Position numbers and translations under genes: made by a program
In this document: in pieces, positions 20,778 to 28,909 of the stretch
Position numbering within the stretch: position 1 is the first letter of the stretch
Layout: every line of letters begins with the position of its first letter
Assembly: GCF_006716465.1 (NCBI RefSeq)
Contig: NZ_VFPB01000001.1
Coordinates: 964,983-1,028,982, forward strand
DNA: 64,000 bases
Source of the DNA: Pseudoxanthomonas sp. 3HH-4
GTDB lineage: Bacteria > Pseudomonadota > Gammaproteobacteria > Xanthomonadales > Xanthomonadaceae
Direction of reading: 5' to 3'
Notes under the pieces: model-generated
Databases searched by the model: none
What the model was told of the DNA's origin: nothing
The model's input: the letters and a program-made list of their open reading frames with translations, nothing else

Positions 20778-21860
20778 TCAGCGCCTGCGGCTTCGCGCGC
20801 GCCAGAACAGGAAGCCGGTCGCCAGGAGGAACGCGGGCAACAGGCCTGCGGCGGCGATGGCCCATTGCCATGCACGCCCGCCCACGAAGCCGCCATGCAA
20901 CGGATACATCGCCTCGCTGATGCGGGCACCGGCGTCCTGCGCTGTCGCATCGTGCACCTGCACCGCGCTTGCGCGGTATGGATCCATCCAGACAACGCTG
21001 CGGCCGTTGGGATGCCACTCGCCGGGAGCGCGGAAACGGATCGACACCATGGCGTCATCGCCCTTGGGTAGGCTGATGCGGCGGAGTTCGCTGCCACGCG
21101 GGGCCGCATCCGCTGCGGTGAGCAGCACGGCCTGCCAATCGATGGAGGTGGTCTCCCGTTCGATCGGCAATGGCGGCACGACCTCGGGCCCGTCGCCGAA
21201 CGTCCAGCGAAGCGCACTTCGCAACGGCTGGCTGTACACCATCGCCACGCCGGTGAAGGTCACCACCAACAGCAATGGCAGCAGCAAAACCCCCAGGCTG
21301 CGGTGCCAGCTGAGCCAGCGCCGGGCAGGCGGCGCCGCATGCCAGCGCAGGCTCGCCGCCAGCGCGGCCAGGCGCGGCCACCACAGGTAAAGTCCGGACA
21401 ACAGCAGGAACAGCGCCACGACGCCGGACGCGCCCAGCACCTGCTCGCCAGCCTCGCCGGCGAGCAGGTGCGTGTGTAGGTCGCGCAGCCACATCACCGC
21501 GTCGTTGCCGGTGTTGCGCACCAGCAACGGCTCGCCATTGGCGGGATCGAAGTAGTGGCGTTCACCCTTGGCGGCGAACGCCTGCCAGGCAGGCAGCCGC
21601 GGCGAGGGCAGATCGACGGAACGGATGCCGCTGTCCTCCGCCCCTGCCACGATCCGCGCCAACGCGTGACCCTGGAGCGCGAGCGGCGGGAGCCGTTCGC
21701 GATCCAGTTCGGGATGCGCAGCCAGCAGCAGTTCGGATTGGAACGCCAGTACCGTGCCGGTCAACGACACAATAGCGAACACCAGGCCCACGGACAGTCC
21801 CAGCCACAGGTGCAGCCACTTCAGCACGGGGCGGAAGCGCCATGCGGAGGAGGTGGACAT
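20778..21860 (-). CDS. PepSY-associated membrane protein (siderophore reductase type)
   Basis: A 360-residue inner-membrane protein with four main hydrophobic segments: near residues 15-40, 145-165, 190-215 and 330-350. It opens LKWLHLWLGLSVGLVFAIVSLTGT and has the conserved His-containing helices and LWWPRL of the PepSY_TM family. It lies 39 nt downstream of a Fur-box siderophore receptor gene, an arrangement known for reductases that free iron from imported siderophores (FoxB/FegB type). That role is inferred. An in-frame ATG at 21878 is the alternative start. Confidence 0.75.
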   Translation of the reverse strand: MSTSSAWRFRPVLKWLHLWLGLSVGLVFAIVSLTGTVLAFQSELLLAAHPELDRERLPPLALQGHALARIVAGAEDSGIRSVDLPSPRLPAWQAFAAKGERHYFDPANGEPLLVRNTGNDAVMWLRDLHTHLLAGEAGEQVLGASGVVALFLLLSGLYLWWPRLAALAASLRWHAAPPARRWLSWHRSLGVLLLPLLLVVTFTGVAMVYSQPLRSALRWTFGDGPEVVPPLPIERETTSIDWQAVLLTAADAAPRGSELRRISLPKGDDAMVSIRFRAPGEWHPNGRSVVWMDPYRASAVQVHDATAQDAGARISEAMYPLHGGFVGGRAWQWAIAAAGLLPAFLLATGFLFWRARSRRR

Positions 21861-21899
21861 GGCCTGGCGGCGGAGCATGCGGGGCGTTGGCGAGGCGCG

Positions 21900-24053
21900 T
21901 CAGAAGCGGTGGGACCAGCCCACCGTGAGCACGCGCCCGCGTCCGGCGGTGTAGGTGTCGTTGCGTGGCGTGCTCTGCGAGTAGTAGGTGACGTACTGCT
22001 CCGAGAAGAGGTTCTCCACGCCCACGCTCAGCGTGCCGACGGGCAGCTTGATGCGGGTGAGCAGATCCACCGTGGTGTAACCGTCGAAGTCGGCCACCGG
22101 GGTGCCGCGCAGGTCGAATTCGCGATCCAGCGCCTTGCTCGCCTGCAGGCGTACGTCCACCGAGGGCGTGAACGATGCCTCCCAGAACGCGGTGACCCGG
22201 TCCGGACTGATATTGATGCCCGGGAGATCGCTGTCGACGCGGCCATCGGCATTGCTGTCGTAGCGCCCTTCGCTGCGCGCGTAGGCCAGGCCCGCGCGCA
22301 TGCCGTCGCTGAAGCGATACGACAGGCTGCCATCGAAGCCCTTGATCTCGGTCCGTTCGCGGACCACCGCATACGTCTGCGTCGCGGTATCGAAGGCCAG
22401 GCGCGAGCCCAGGTCGGAGTCGGAGCGGTACAGGGCCAGGTGCACCAGCCAGCGGCCGTCGTCGTAATCCAGGCCGATCTCCTGGTTGTCGGCGATGACC
22501 GGCTGCAGGTCGACCAGGTTGTCCACCCGCTGGCCGGCCGCGGTGATGCCACGCAGCACGCGACCGATGTCGGCCACGGTGTAGCCTTCGGCGTAGGACG
22601 CGTACAGCTTGAGCGCGTCGGTGGCTTCCCACACCAGACCCAGGTTCGGCAGGGTCTCGGTGGTTTTGGTGGTGCCGCCGGTGACCAGATAGCGCGTGCC
22701 CTTCACGCCGGCCGGCACGGTGCGCTGGTCGGGGATGGTCAGGTAGTCGTCCACTTGCAGTTCGCCGCGCTCATGCCGAAGGCCGCCCGTCAGCAGCCAG
22801 GCGTCGGCGAACCGCCATTCCGCCTGCACGAAGGGCGAGACTAATTCGTAGGTCGTTTCAGGCACCCAGTCGATCTGCGCGTAGACCAGCTCCTGGTAGG
22901 TGCTGTCGCGGGCCAGGTCGAGCCCGAACGTGGCCCGCAGGTCCATTCCGAACAGGTCGCCGCGCGACCAGCTGAACTTGCCGCCGAGTTTCTCCGACGC
23001 ATTCTGCGACTGGTCGTACCAGTCCGGGTCGCGCCCGTCGCCCCAGAAGTCGCCCCAGTAGCTGCCGCCGTAGAGGGCCTTGAAATCCACCCAGTACAGC
23101 TGCGTCTGCAGGAAGCCGCCGGCCAGGTCATGATCGGTGTAATCCAGCACCACCGATGTCGAGCGGTTGCGGGCGCCTTCGCCTTCGCTGCCGCCGGGCG
23201 CGGACGTGGCCAGCTGGCCGGTGGCGATGTTGCCCGGCACGGTGCGGTAGTCGTTGTTGCCCTGCAGTTCGTAGTGGTTGGCGCTGACCTGCAGCCGGCG
23301 CCGGTCGTCGAGGTTCCAGCCGACCTTGGCGAACAGGTTGTGGCTGCGCGCGTCCATCAGGTCGCCCTGGACGTCGTTGACGGCGATCGCCCGGCCATCG
23401 CCGTCGTAATAGAGTCCTTCGCTGGCCAGGGATGCGCCGCCGACGAAGTCGACGTCGCCGTTGCGCGTGCCGAAGACGTAGGACGCCTTGTAGCCCGCGC
23501 TGTCGTCTTCGCGGGGGACCGCCACGCTTGCGCTGACGCTGACATCGTGGAACGTCTCGCCGTCCTTGCGGGGCGCGCGCTTGGTGATGATGTTGATGAT
23601 GCCGCCGGAGGCGCCCAGGCCCTGCAACGCATTGGCGCCGTGGATCACTTCGATCCGCTCGATCATCGCCGGGTCGATGGTGTGACCGTCGCGTCCGCCT
23701 TCGCGCAATGGCGTCGACTGCGGTACGCCGTCGACCAGATACAGCGGCTTGCGGCCGCGCAGGTTCTCACCGGCGTTGGTCAGCTTCTGGCGTGAAGGCG
23801 TGAATGCCGGAATCAAGTTGGCGAGGACCTGGGACAGGTCCTGCGTGAGCGCCAGCTGCTGATCCAACTGCTGGCGATCGATGATGGTGATGGTATTCGG
23901 CAGTGCCGCGGCCGAATCCGGAATGCGGCTGGTACTGGCCGAGACCGTCACGCGGTCGAGTTTGACAGCGTCATTCGACTGCGCAACGGCGATGGGGCTC
24001 AGGACAGATGAGAGGGCGAGCGAAAGCAGGCTCAGACGAAGCGGAAGGGGCAT
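21900..24053 (-). CDS. TonB-dependent siderophore receptor
   Basis: Outer-membrane gated channel of 717 residues. It has a signal peptide (MPLPLRLSLLSLALSSVLSP), a TonB-box region around VKLDRVTVSA, and a plug domain with RKPLYLVDGVPQS and IERIEVIHGANALQG. A 22-strand-type barrel follows, ending in the outer-membrane terminal signature GWSHRF. A Fur box lies 37 nt upstream of the start, so it is iron-repressed. The ATG at 24053 gives the proper signal peptide; 24086 would not. The cognate siderophore is unknown. Confidence 0.9.
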   Translation of the reverse strand: MPLPLRLSLLSLALSSVLSPIAVAQSNDAVKLDRVTVSASTSRIPDSAAALPNTITIIDRQQLDQQLALTQDLSQVLANLIPAFTPSRQKLTNAGENLRGRKPLYLVDGVPQSTPLREGGRDGHTIDPAMIERIEVIHGANALQGLGASGGIINIITKRAPRKDGETFHDVSVSASVAVPREDDSAGYKASYVFGTRNGDVDFVGGASLASEGLYYDGDGRAIAVNDVQGDLMDARSHNLFAKVGWNLDDRRRLQVSANHYELQGNNDYRTVPGNIATGQLATSAPGGSEGEGARNRSTSVVLDYTDHDLAGGFLQTQLYWVDFKALYGGSYWGDFWGDGRDPDWYDQSQNASEKLGGKFSWSRGDLFGMDLRATFGLDLARDSTYQELVYAQIDWVPETTYELVSPFVQAEWRFADAWLLTGGLRHERGELQVDDYLTIPDQRTVPAGVKGTRYLVTGGTTKTTETLPNLGLVWEATDALKLYASYAEGYTVADIGRVLRGITAAGQRVDNLVDLQPVIADNQEIGLDYDDGRWLVHLALYRSDSDLGSRLAFDTATQTYAVVRERTEIKGFDGSLSYRFSDGMRAGLAYARSEGRYDSNADGRVDSDLPGINISPDRVTAFWEASFTPSVDVRLQASKALDREFDLRGTPVADFDGYTTVDLLTRIKLPVGTLSVGVENLFSEQYVTYYSQSTPRNDTYTAGRGRVLTVGWSHRF

Positions 24054-24089
24054 GGGGGACAGGTCTGGGATATCGGACCCGTCCATTTT

Positions 24090-24108
24090 AAATGAGAATG
24101 GTTATCAG
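24090..24108. promoter_or_regulatory. Fur box upstream of the siderophore receptor
   Basis: AAATGAGAATGGTTATCAG, a good match to the 19-bp Fur consensus built from GATAAT hexamers. It lies 37 nt upstream of the receptor start. Confidence 0.8.
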
Positions 24109-24163
24109 TAGCTAGGGGTGTCCACGGCGGCCATCCGGCGCAACTCCCGACCGGAACCCTTGT

Positions 24164-25159
24164 TCAACCAGACACCGTGTCGAAGCGTGCCTGCATCTCG
24201 CTCAACAACGGCATGGCCAGTGCCGCTCCGTTCCTTTCAGTCGAAAGGGCCGCGTAGCGGTTTGCGAAGCGAACGTGGTCAGCGAATACCGGCGACCCGC
24301 CCGCCGCGAGCGATGCGGCGAGCGCGCCGTTGAAGGCATCACCGGCGCCGGTGGTGTCGATGGCATTGGCGTTCTCCGCCGCCACCCGGTAGTGCGCACG
24401 CGCATCGCCGCGCAGTTGCTCGTCGGGGTGCGATACGTAGACGCCGGTGGCGCCCAGCGTGACGATGACGATGCCGTGCGGCAACAGCAGGCGGCAATGC
24501 TGGTGCAGGGTCACGCCATCCAGCGTGGCGACATCGTCGGCACTGATGCGCTCGCCCAGGTGGCGCGCCAGCAGGGCGGCGAATTCGGTTTCGTTGGGCG
24601 TGACGATGTCCGCATGCGACAGCAGATCGGTCGTGGTGGCGGCATTCGCGGGCGCGGGATTCAGTACCGTCATCGCACCATGTTGGCGTGCGGCCTGCAG
24701 GGCCGACAGCACGGCGTCCGTGGGTGATTCCAGCTGCACGAGCACGACGGCGGAGTTCGCAAACGCTGAATCCTGTTGCGCCACGAATGCGGTATCGAGC
24801 GCCGCGTTGGCGCCGGCACCGATGACGATCATGTTGCGGCCGTGCCCATCCACATAGATGCCGGCCGTACCGGTGGGTTCGTCGGTGGCCTGCGCGCGCA
24901 GGTCCATACCGTTGTGTGCCGCCAGTTCACGCGCGAGCGTGCCGCCTGCATCGTTGCCCAAGGCACAGACGAAGGTGGTGGAGGCGCCCGCGCGGGCCGC
25001 CGCCATGGCCTGATTGAAGCCTTTTCCGCCCGGACCGCTGGCATAGCGCCCGGCGATGGTTGCGCCGGCATTCGGCAGGGTATCGCAGCGCCATACGTGG
25101 TCGACATTGAAGGAGCCCACGACGACGACGCGGGAAGCGGAGGATGATGGCGTGTTCAT
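24164..25159 (-). CDS. rbsK: Ribokinase
   Basis: PfkB-family kinase of 331 residues, phosphorylating ribose to ribose 5-phosphate. It carries GSFNVDHVWRCDTLPNAGAT, the GPGGKGFNQA substrate loop of ribokinases and the C-terminal DTTGAGDAFNGA signature with the catalytic Asp. The upstream gene encodes a concentrative nucleoside transporter, so the kinase probably processes ribose from nucleosides. A nucleoside hydrolase is not in the window. Confidence 0.9.
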   Translation of the reverse strand: MNTPSSSASRVVVVGSFNVDHVWRCDTLPNAGATIAGRYASGPGGKGFNQAMAAARAGASTTFVCALGNDAGGTLARELAAHNGMDLRAQATDEPTGTAGIYVDGHGRNMIVIGAGANAALDTAFVAQQDSAFANSAVVLVQLESPTDAVLSALQAARQHGAMTVLNPAPANAATTTDLLSHADIVTPNETEFAALLARHLGERISADDVATLDGVTLHQHCRLLLPHGIVIVTLGATGVYVSHPDEQLRGDARAHYRVAAENANAIDTTGAGDAFNGALAASLAAGGSPVFADHVRFANRYAALSTERNGAALAMPLLSEMQARFDTVSG

Positions 25160-25256
25160 GGTGCGGTACCTGCAGTCCGGACCGCAGCAGCGCCACGGTC
25201 ACGGGAGGGAAACGTAAACGGAAGGAGCGGGGCGGCCGTCGGCCGCCCGGGCCGGA

Positions 25257-26576
25257 TCAGCCGAAGTTCGAAAGCACGCCGGCGATGGTGGCCGTCATCA
25301 GCGTGGCAATGGTGCCGCCCAGCACGGCGCGCAGGCCGAAGCGCGCCAGGTCCGAGCGCCGCTCGGGTGCAAGCCCGCCGATGCCGCCGATCTGGATGGC
25401 GATCGAGCTGAAGTTGGCGAAGCCGCACAGCGCATAGGTGGCGATCAGCTTGCCTTCTTCCGACAGCGTCACGCCCGGGACCTTGCCGTTGACGATGTCG
25501 GCCAGCTGCAGGTAAGCGACGAACTCGTTGATGACGACCTTCTGGCCGATCAGCGAGGCGACCGTGGTCGCATCCTGCCACGGCACACCGATCACCCACG
25601 CGATGGGGGCCAGCAGGTAGCCGAAGATCGTGGCCAGGTCGGTCGGCTTGCCGATCGCCGCAGCCAAGCCGGTGGCTTCACCGAACCATGTCAGCGGCCA
25701 GTTGAGCAGCGCGATCAGGGCGATGAAGGCGAGCAGCATCGCGCCGATGTTCAACGCCAGCCGCAGGCCATCGCCTGCGCCGGCGGCGGCTGCATCGATG
25801 ATGTTGCTGGAGGTCTTCTCCACTTCCATCTTCACCGTGCCGCGGGTCAGCGGCGTGCCGGTTTCCGGGATCAGCAATTTGGCGACGACCAGTGTGGCCG
25901 GGGCGGCCATGATGCTGGCGGCGAGCAGATGCTTGGCGTAGAACGCCTGCTGCTCGGCGTCACCCCCGCCCAGCATCCCCACGTAGGCCGCCAGCACACC
26001 GCCGGCGATGTGGGCCATGCCGCCGATCATCATCGTGATCAGCTCGGACTCGGTCATCTTCGGGATATACGGGCGCACCGTCAGCGGCGCCTCGGTCTGG
26101 CCGATGAAGACGCTGGCGCAGACGCTGGTGGTTTCCGCGCCCGACACCTTCATCACCTTGGTGATCGCCAGCGCCATGATCCGCACGATGAACTGCATCA
26201 CGCCGAGGTGGTACAGCACGCCCATCAGCGCGGCGAAGAAGATGATGGTGGGAAGCACCTGGAAGGCGAAGATGAAACCGTAGGTTTCGGTGTTCATCAG
26301 GCTGCCGAAGATGAAGCTGGAACCGGCATTGACGAAGCTCAGGATCTTCACGAAGCCGTGGCCCAGCGCATCGAACACTTCGCGCCCACCCGGTACCAGC
26401 AGCACCACGGCGGCGAAGGCGATCTGCAGGGTGATGCCGGTGGCGACCAGTTTCCAGTCGATGGCCTTCCGGTTGTTGGAAAACAGCCAGACGATGCCGA
26501 TCAGCACCGCCAGACCGAACAGGCCGAAGCCGATCCGCCCCAAGACTTCCAGCATGTATTCCCCCAGACCTTGCAT
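25257..26576 (-). CDS. nupC: NupC-type concentrative nucleoside transporter
   Basis: Inner-membrane Na+/H+-coupled nucleoside symporter of 439 residues with about nine to ten hydrophobic segments. CNT hallmarks are present: GQTEAPL in the first repeat half, SELITMMIGGMAHIAGGV, KVVINEFVAYLQL and YALCGFANFSSIAIQIGG. It is followed 97 nt downstream by ribokinase, and the two probably form a nucleoside-use operon. Confidence 0.92.
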   Translation of the reverse strand: MQGLGEYMLEVLGRIGFGLFGLAVLIGIVWLFSNNRKAIDWKLVATGITLQIAFAAVVLLVPGGREVFDALGHGFVKILSFVNAGSSFIFGSLMNTETYGFIFAFQVLPTIIFFAALMGVLYHLGVMQFIVRIMALAITKVMKVSGAETTSVCASVFIGQTEAPLTVRPYIPKMTESELITMMIGGMAHIAGGVLAAYVGMLGGGDAEQQAFYAKHLLAASIMAAPATLVVAKLLIPETGTPLTRGTVKMEVEKTSSNIIDAAAAGAGDGLRLALNIGAMLLAFIALIALLNWPLTWFGEATGLAAAIGKPTDLATIFGYLLAPIAWVIGVPWQDATTVASLIGQKVVINEFVAYLQLADIVNGKVPGVTLSEEGKLIATYALCGFANFSSIAIQIGGIGGLAPERRSDLARFGLRAVLGGTIATLMTATIAGVLSNFG

Positions 26577-26624
26577 ATTGTTCTGACCGCGGAGTCTAGC
26601 AGCGCCCGGCCCGGCCCCGGTTGT

Positions 26625-27197
26625 TCAGCCAACGCCCCGCACGGCGACCCACACGGCCAAGGCGAGGAATACCGCCGCCGCCAGGCTGCGGGCCAGCTTC
26701 AGCGGCAGCCGGTCAGCAAAGCGGTGGCCCAGCCATACCACCGGCAGGTTGGCCAGCAACATGCCGATCGTGGTGCCGGCGATGACCTGCCACATCGGGT
26801 CGTACCGGGTGGCCAGCAGGACGGTGGCCACCTGGGTCTTGTCGCCGATCTCGGCCAGGAAGAAGGCTACAGTGGTTGCCACGAAGGCGCCGCGGGCCGG
26901 GAGGTTGTCGGCTTCGTCTTCCAACGTGTCGGGTTTGAGCGTCCACAGGGCCACGGCCAGGAAGCTCGCCGCAACGACCCAGCGCAGCACCTCGGGCGAC
27001 AGCCATTCGGTCAGTTCCGCGCCCAGCCACGCCGAGATCGCATGGTTGACCAGCGTGGCGACGAGGATGCCCAGCGCTATCGGCCATGGCTTGCGGTAAC
27101 GCGCTGCCAGCAACAGGGCGAGCAACTGGGTCTTGTCGCCGATTTCGGCCAAGGTGACGGTGCCGGTGGAGACCAGCAGGGCATGCAGGGACAGCAT
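26625..27197 (-). CDS. mneA: TMEM165/GDT1-family manganese exporter
   Basis: A 190-residue inner-membrane protein with six predicted helices in two homologous halves. Each half carries the family motif: LAEIGDKTQLLA near residue 17 and LAEIGDKTQVAT near 114. Members in Xanthomonas export Mn2+ and protect against manganese. The 5' leader contains a yybP-ykoY Mn riboswitch, which strongly supports the substrate. It ends 48 nt upstream of nupC but is on its own regulated transcript. Confidence 0.88.
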   Translation of the reverse strand: MLSLHALLVSTGTVTLAEIGDKTQLLALLLAARYRKPWPIALGILVATLVNHAISAWLGAELTEWLSPEVLRWVVAASFLAVALWTLKPDTLEDEADNLPARGAFVATTVAFFLAEIGDKTQVATVLLATRYDPMWQVIAGTTIGMLLANLPVVWLGHRFADRLPLKLARSLAAAVFLALAVWVAVRGVG

Positions 27198-27201
27198 CTA
27201 C

Positions 27202-27390
27202 GACTCCGGGGCCAGGCATTCGCGTCGAGCGCGAAGGCAAACGACGCACTGCCCGGCCCGGGTAAGCGCGACGCCTGCCTTCGGTCTTGCCCGGCGAAGC
27301 GGATCGCTTCGTCCCGCGCACCATGGTCGGCGACCAAGTGTGTTGACGCGCGGACCCCGTCAGGACGGGTGGGCTACTCCCCGGAGGAGG
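27202..27390 (-). promoter_or_regulatory. yybP-ykoY manganese riboswitch and expression platform
   Basis: On the minus strand the aptamer (about 27390-27274) has the family blocks CCGGGGAGTAGCC, CGTCAACA and GGGCAAGACCG. The last 70 nt form the expression platform, ending in the ribosome binding site GGAG 6 nt before the mneA ATG. An 8-nt match lets the 5' strand of the aptamer (CTCCGGGG, 27386-27379) pair fully with CCCCGGAG covering that site (27211-27204). Mn2+ binding would hold the 5' strand in the aptamer and free the site. Confidence 0.82.
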
Positions 27391-27401
27391 AAAGTGCGCG
27401 C

Positions 27402-27407
27402 ATTGTA
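27402..27407 (-). promoter_or_regulatory. -10 box of the mneA transcript
   Basis: TACAAT on the minus strand, placed so that transcription would start about seven nt before the riboswitch P1 strand. No good -35 hexamer is visible. Confidence 0.5.
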
Positions 27408-27512
27408 CGGAGGCGCCGCCCGCCGCGGCGGAGTCATTCTCATTTGTCCGGGGCATCGCGTGGTCACCCGGCCGAACGGCGCTAGGATGGGGCGTTGTCA
27501 CCGGAGCACGCC

Positions 27513-28484
27513 ATGCACTACCGACGCTTGGGCAATTCTGGCCTGCAGATCTCAGCACTGTCCTTTGGTGCCTGGTTGACCTTCGGGCAACAGGTCGGAC
27601 GCGCAGAGGCGCGCGAACTGATCGCGCTGGCCTGGGACCAGGGGATCAACTTCTTCGACAACGCCGAGGTGTACGGCCATGGCGAAGCCGAGCGCGTCAT
27701 GGGCGAGGTGTTGCACGACTTGGACCTGCCACGTGACGGTTACTGCGTATCGAGCAAGGTCTGCTTCGGTGCCGTGGATAATCCGCGCCCGACCCAGCGC
27801 GGACTGTCGCGCAAACATGTGGTCGAAGGCTGTCACGCCGCCCTGCGACGGCTGCAGGTCGACTACCTGGACCTGTACTACTGCCACCGTCCCGACCCGG
27901 ACACGCCGGTCGAGGAAACGGTGTGGGCGATGGATACGTTGGTGCGACAGGGCAAGGTGTTGTACTGGGGCACGTCGGAATGGCCGGCCGCGCGCATCCG
28001 CGAGGCCGCCACGATTGCGCGCCGGCATCATCTGCACGGGCCGACCATGGAACAGCCCCAGTACAACCTGCTTCATCGGCAGCGGGTGGAACTGGAATAT
28101 GCGCCGCTGTACGCAGAACTCGGACTGGGAACCACCACCTGGTCGCCCCTGGCGTCCGGTCTGCTGACCGGCAAGTACGACGCTGGCGTAGCCGCGGACA
28201 CGCGACTCGGCCAGCCCGGGCACGAGGAACTCCAGCGCATGGTCTTCGGCGCCGCGGGCGCACGCAGGCGGGAGCGCGCCCGGCGGTACGCCCAGGTCGC
28301 CGGCGACCTGGGCGAAAAGCCCGCGCCGCTGGCCATCGCCTGGTGCCTGCGCAACCCGCACGTTTCCAGCGTCATCCTGGGCGCCAGCCGCCCGGAGCAA
28401 CTGCGCGAAAACCTCACGGCGCTCGAACTGGCGGCGCGCTACGACGATGCCGTGTGGGCCCGGCTGACCGCGGCGGCCGATTGA
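27513..28484 (+). CDS. Aldo/keto reductase (Kv-beta / YghZ type)
   Basis: NADPH-dependent oxidoreductase of 323 residues with the TIM-barrel catalytic tetrad visible: Asp in NFFDNAEVYG, Tyr in the same segment, Lys in VSSKVCFG and His in LYYCHRPDP. The sequence resembles the voltage-gated potassium-channel beta-subunit branch of the superfamily. The ATG at 27513 gives MHYRRLGNSGLQIS, typical of the family, with GGAG 8 nt upstream. The substrate is not predictable. Confidence 0.88.
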   Translation: MHYRRLGNSGLQISALSFGAWLTFGQQVGRAEARELIALAWDQGINFFDNAEVYGHGEAERVMGEVLHDLDLPRDGYCVSSKVCFGAVDNPRPTQRGLSRKHVVEGCHAALRRLQVDYLDLYYCHRPDPDTPVEETVWAMDTLVRQGKVLYWGTSEWPAARIREAATIARRHHLHGPTMEQPQYNLLHRQRVELEYAPLYAELGLGTTTWSPLASGLLTGKYDAGVAADTRLGQPGHEELQRMVFGAAGARRRERARRYAQVAGDLGEKPAPLAIAWCLRNPHVSSVILGASRPEQLRENLTALELAARYDDAVWARLTAAAD

Positions 28485-28518
28485 ACGCATGAAAGTCGGC
28501 ACGGACCCGTTGACTCAG

Positions 28519-28537
28519 TAATAAGAATCATTATCAT
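28519..28537. promoter_or_regulatory. Fur box upstream of hemP
   Basis: TAATAAGAATCATTATCAT, close to the Fur consensus, 29 nt before the hemP ATG. It predicts iron repression of the whole heme uptake operon. Confidence 0.88.
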
Positions 28538-28566
28538 CAAGTTCCGTTCCGCCACGGAGCTTCCCG

Positions 28567-28773
28567 ATGATCTCGAACGTCACTGCCTTGCCCACGATCG
28601 ACACGCCGGCGCTGCGCGAGCGCCTGTCCCTGCCGCAGGCTGCGCCTCGCGGCGAGGAAGCGCTGGATAGCGATGCACTGCTCAAAGGCCAGCGCGAAGT
28701 GCTGATCCGCCATGGTGATCGCCTCTATCGCCTGCGCCACACCAGCAACGACAAGCTGATCCTTACCAAGTAG
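28567..28773 (+). CDS. hemP: Hemin uptake protein HemP
   Basis: A 68-residue soluble protein ending in the HemP signature: LLKGQREVLIRHGDRLYRLRHTSNDKLILTK region, with RHGDRLYRLR and the KLILTK tail. HemP proteins are small, iron-regulated and encoded first in heme-uptake operons, where some act as activators of the receptor gene. The Fur box 29 nt upstream and the heme receptor downstream fit. Confidence 0.9.
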   Translation: MISNVTALPTIDTPALRERLSLPQAAPRGEEALDSDALLKGQREVLIRHGDRLYRLRHTSNDKLILTK

Positions 28774-28909
28774 CTGCGCAATCCGGCGTCGCCGTTCCAG
28801 GCGATGCCCGTCGTAGGCCGTCGTCCTGCGATCACCTCCCTCTCTCCACCGGGCGCCAGCCAAGGATTCTCCGGCCGCCAGCCTTCCGGGTTTTCCACCA
28901 CCCACAGGA

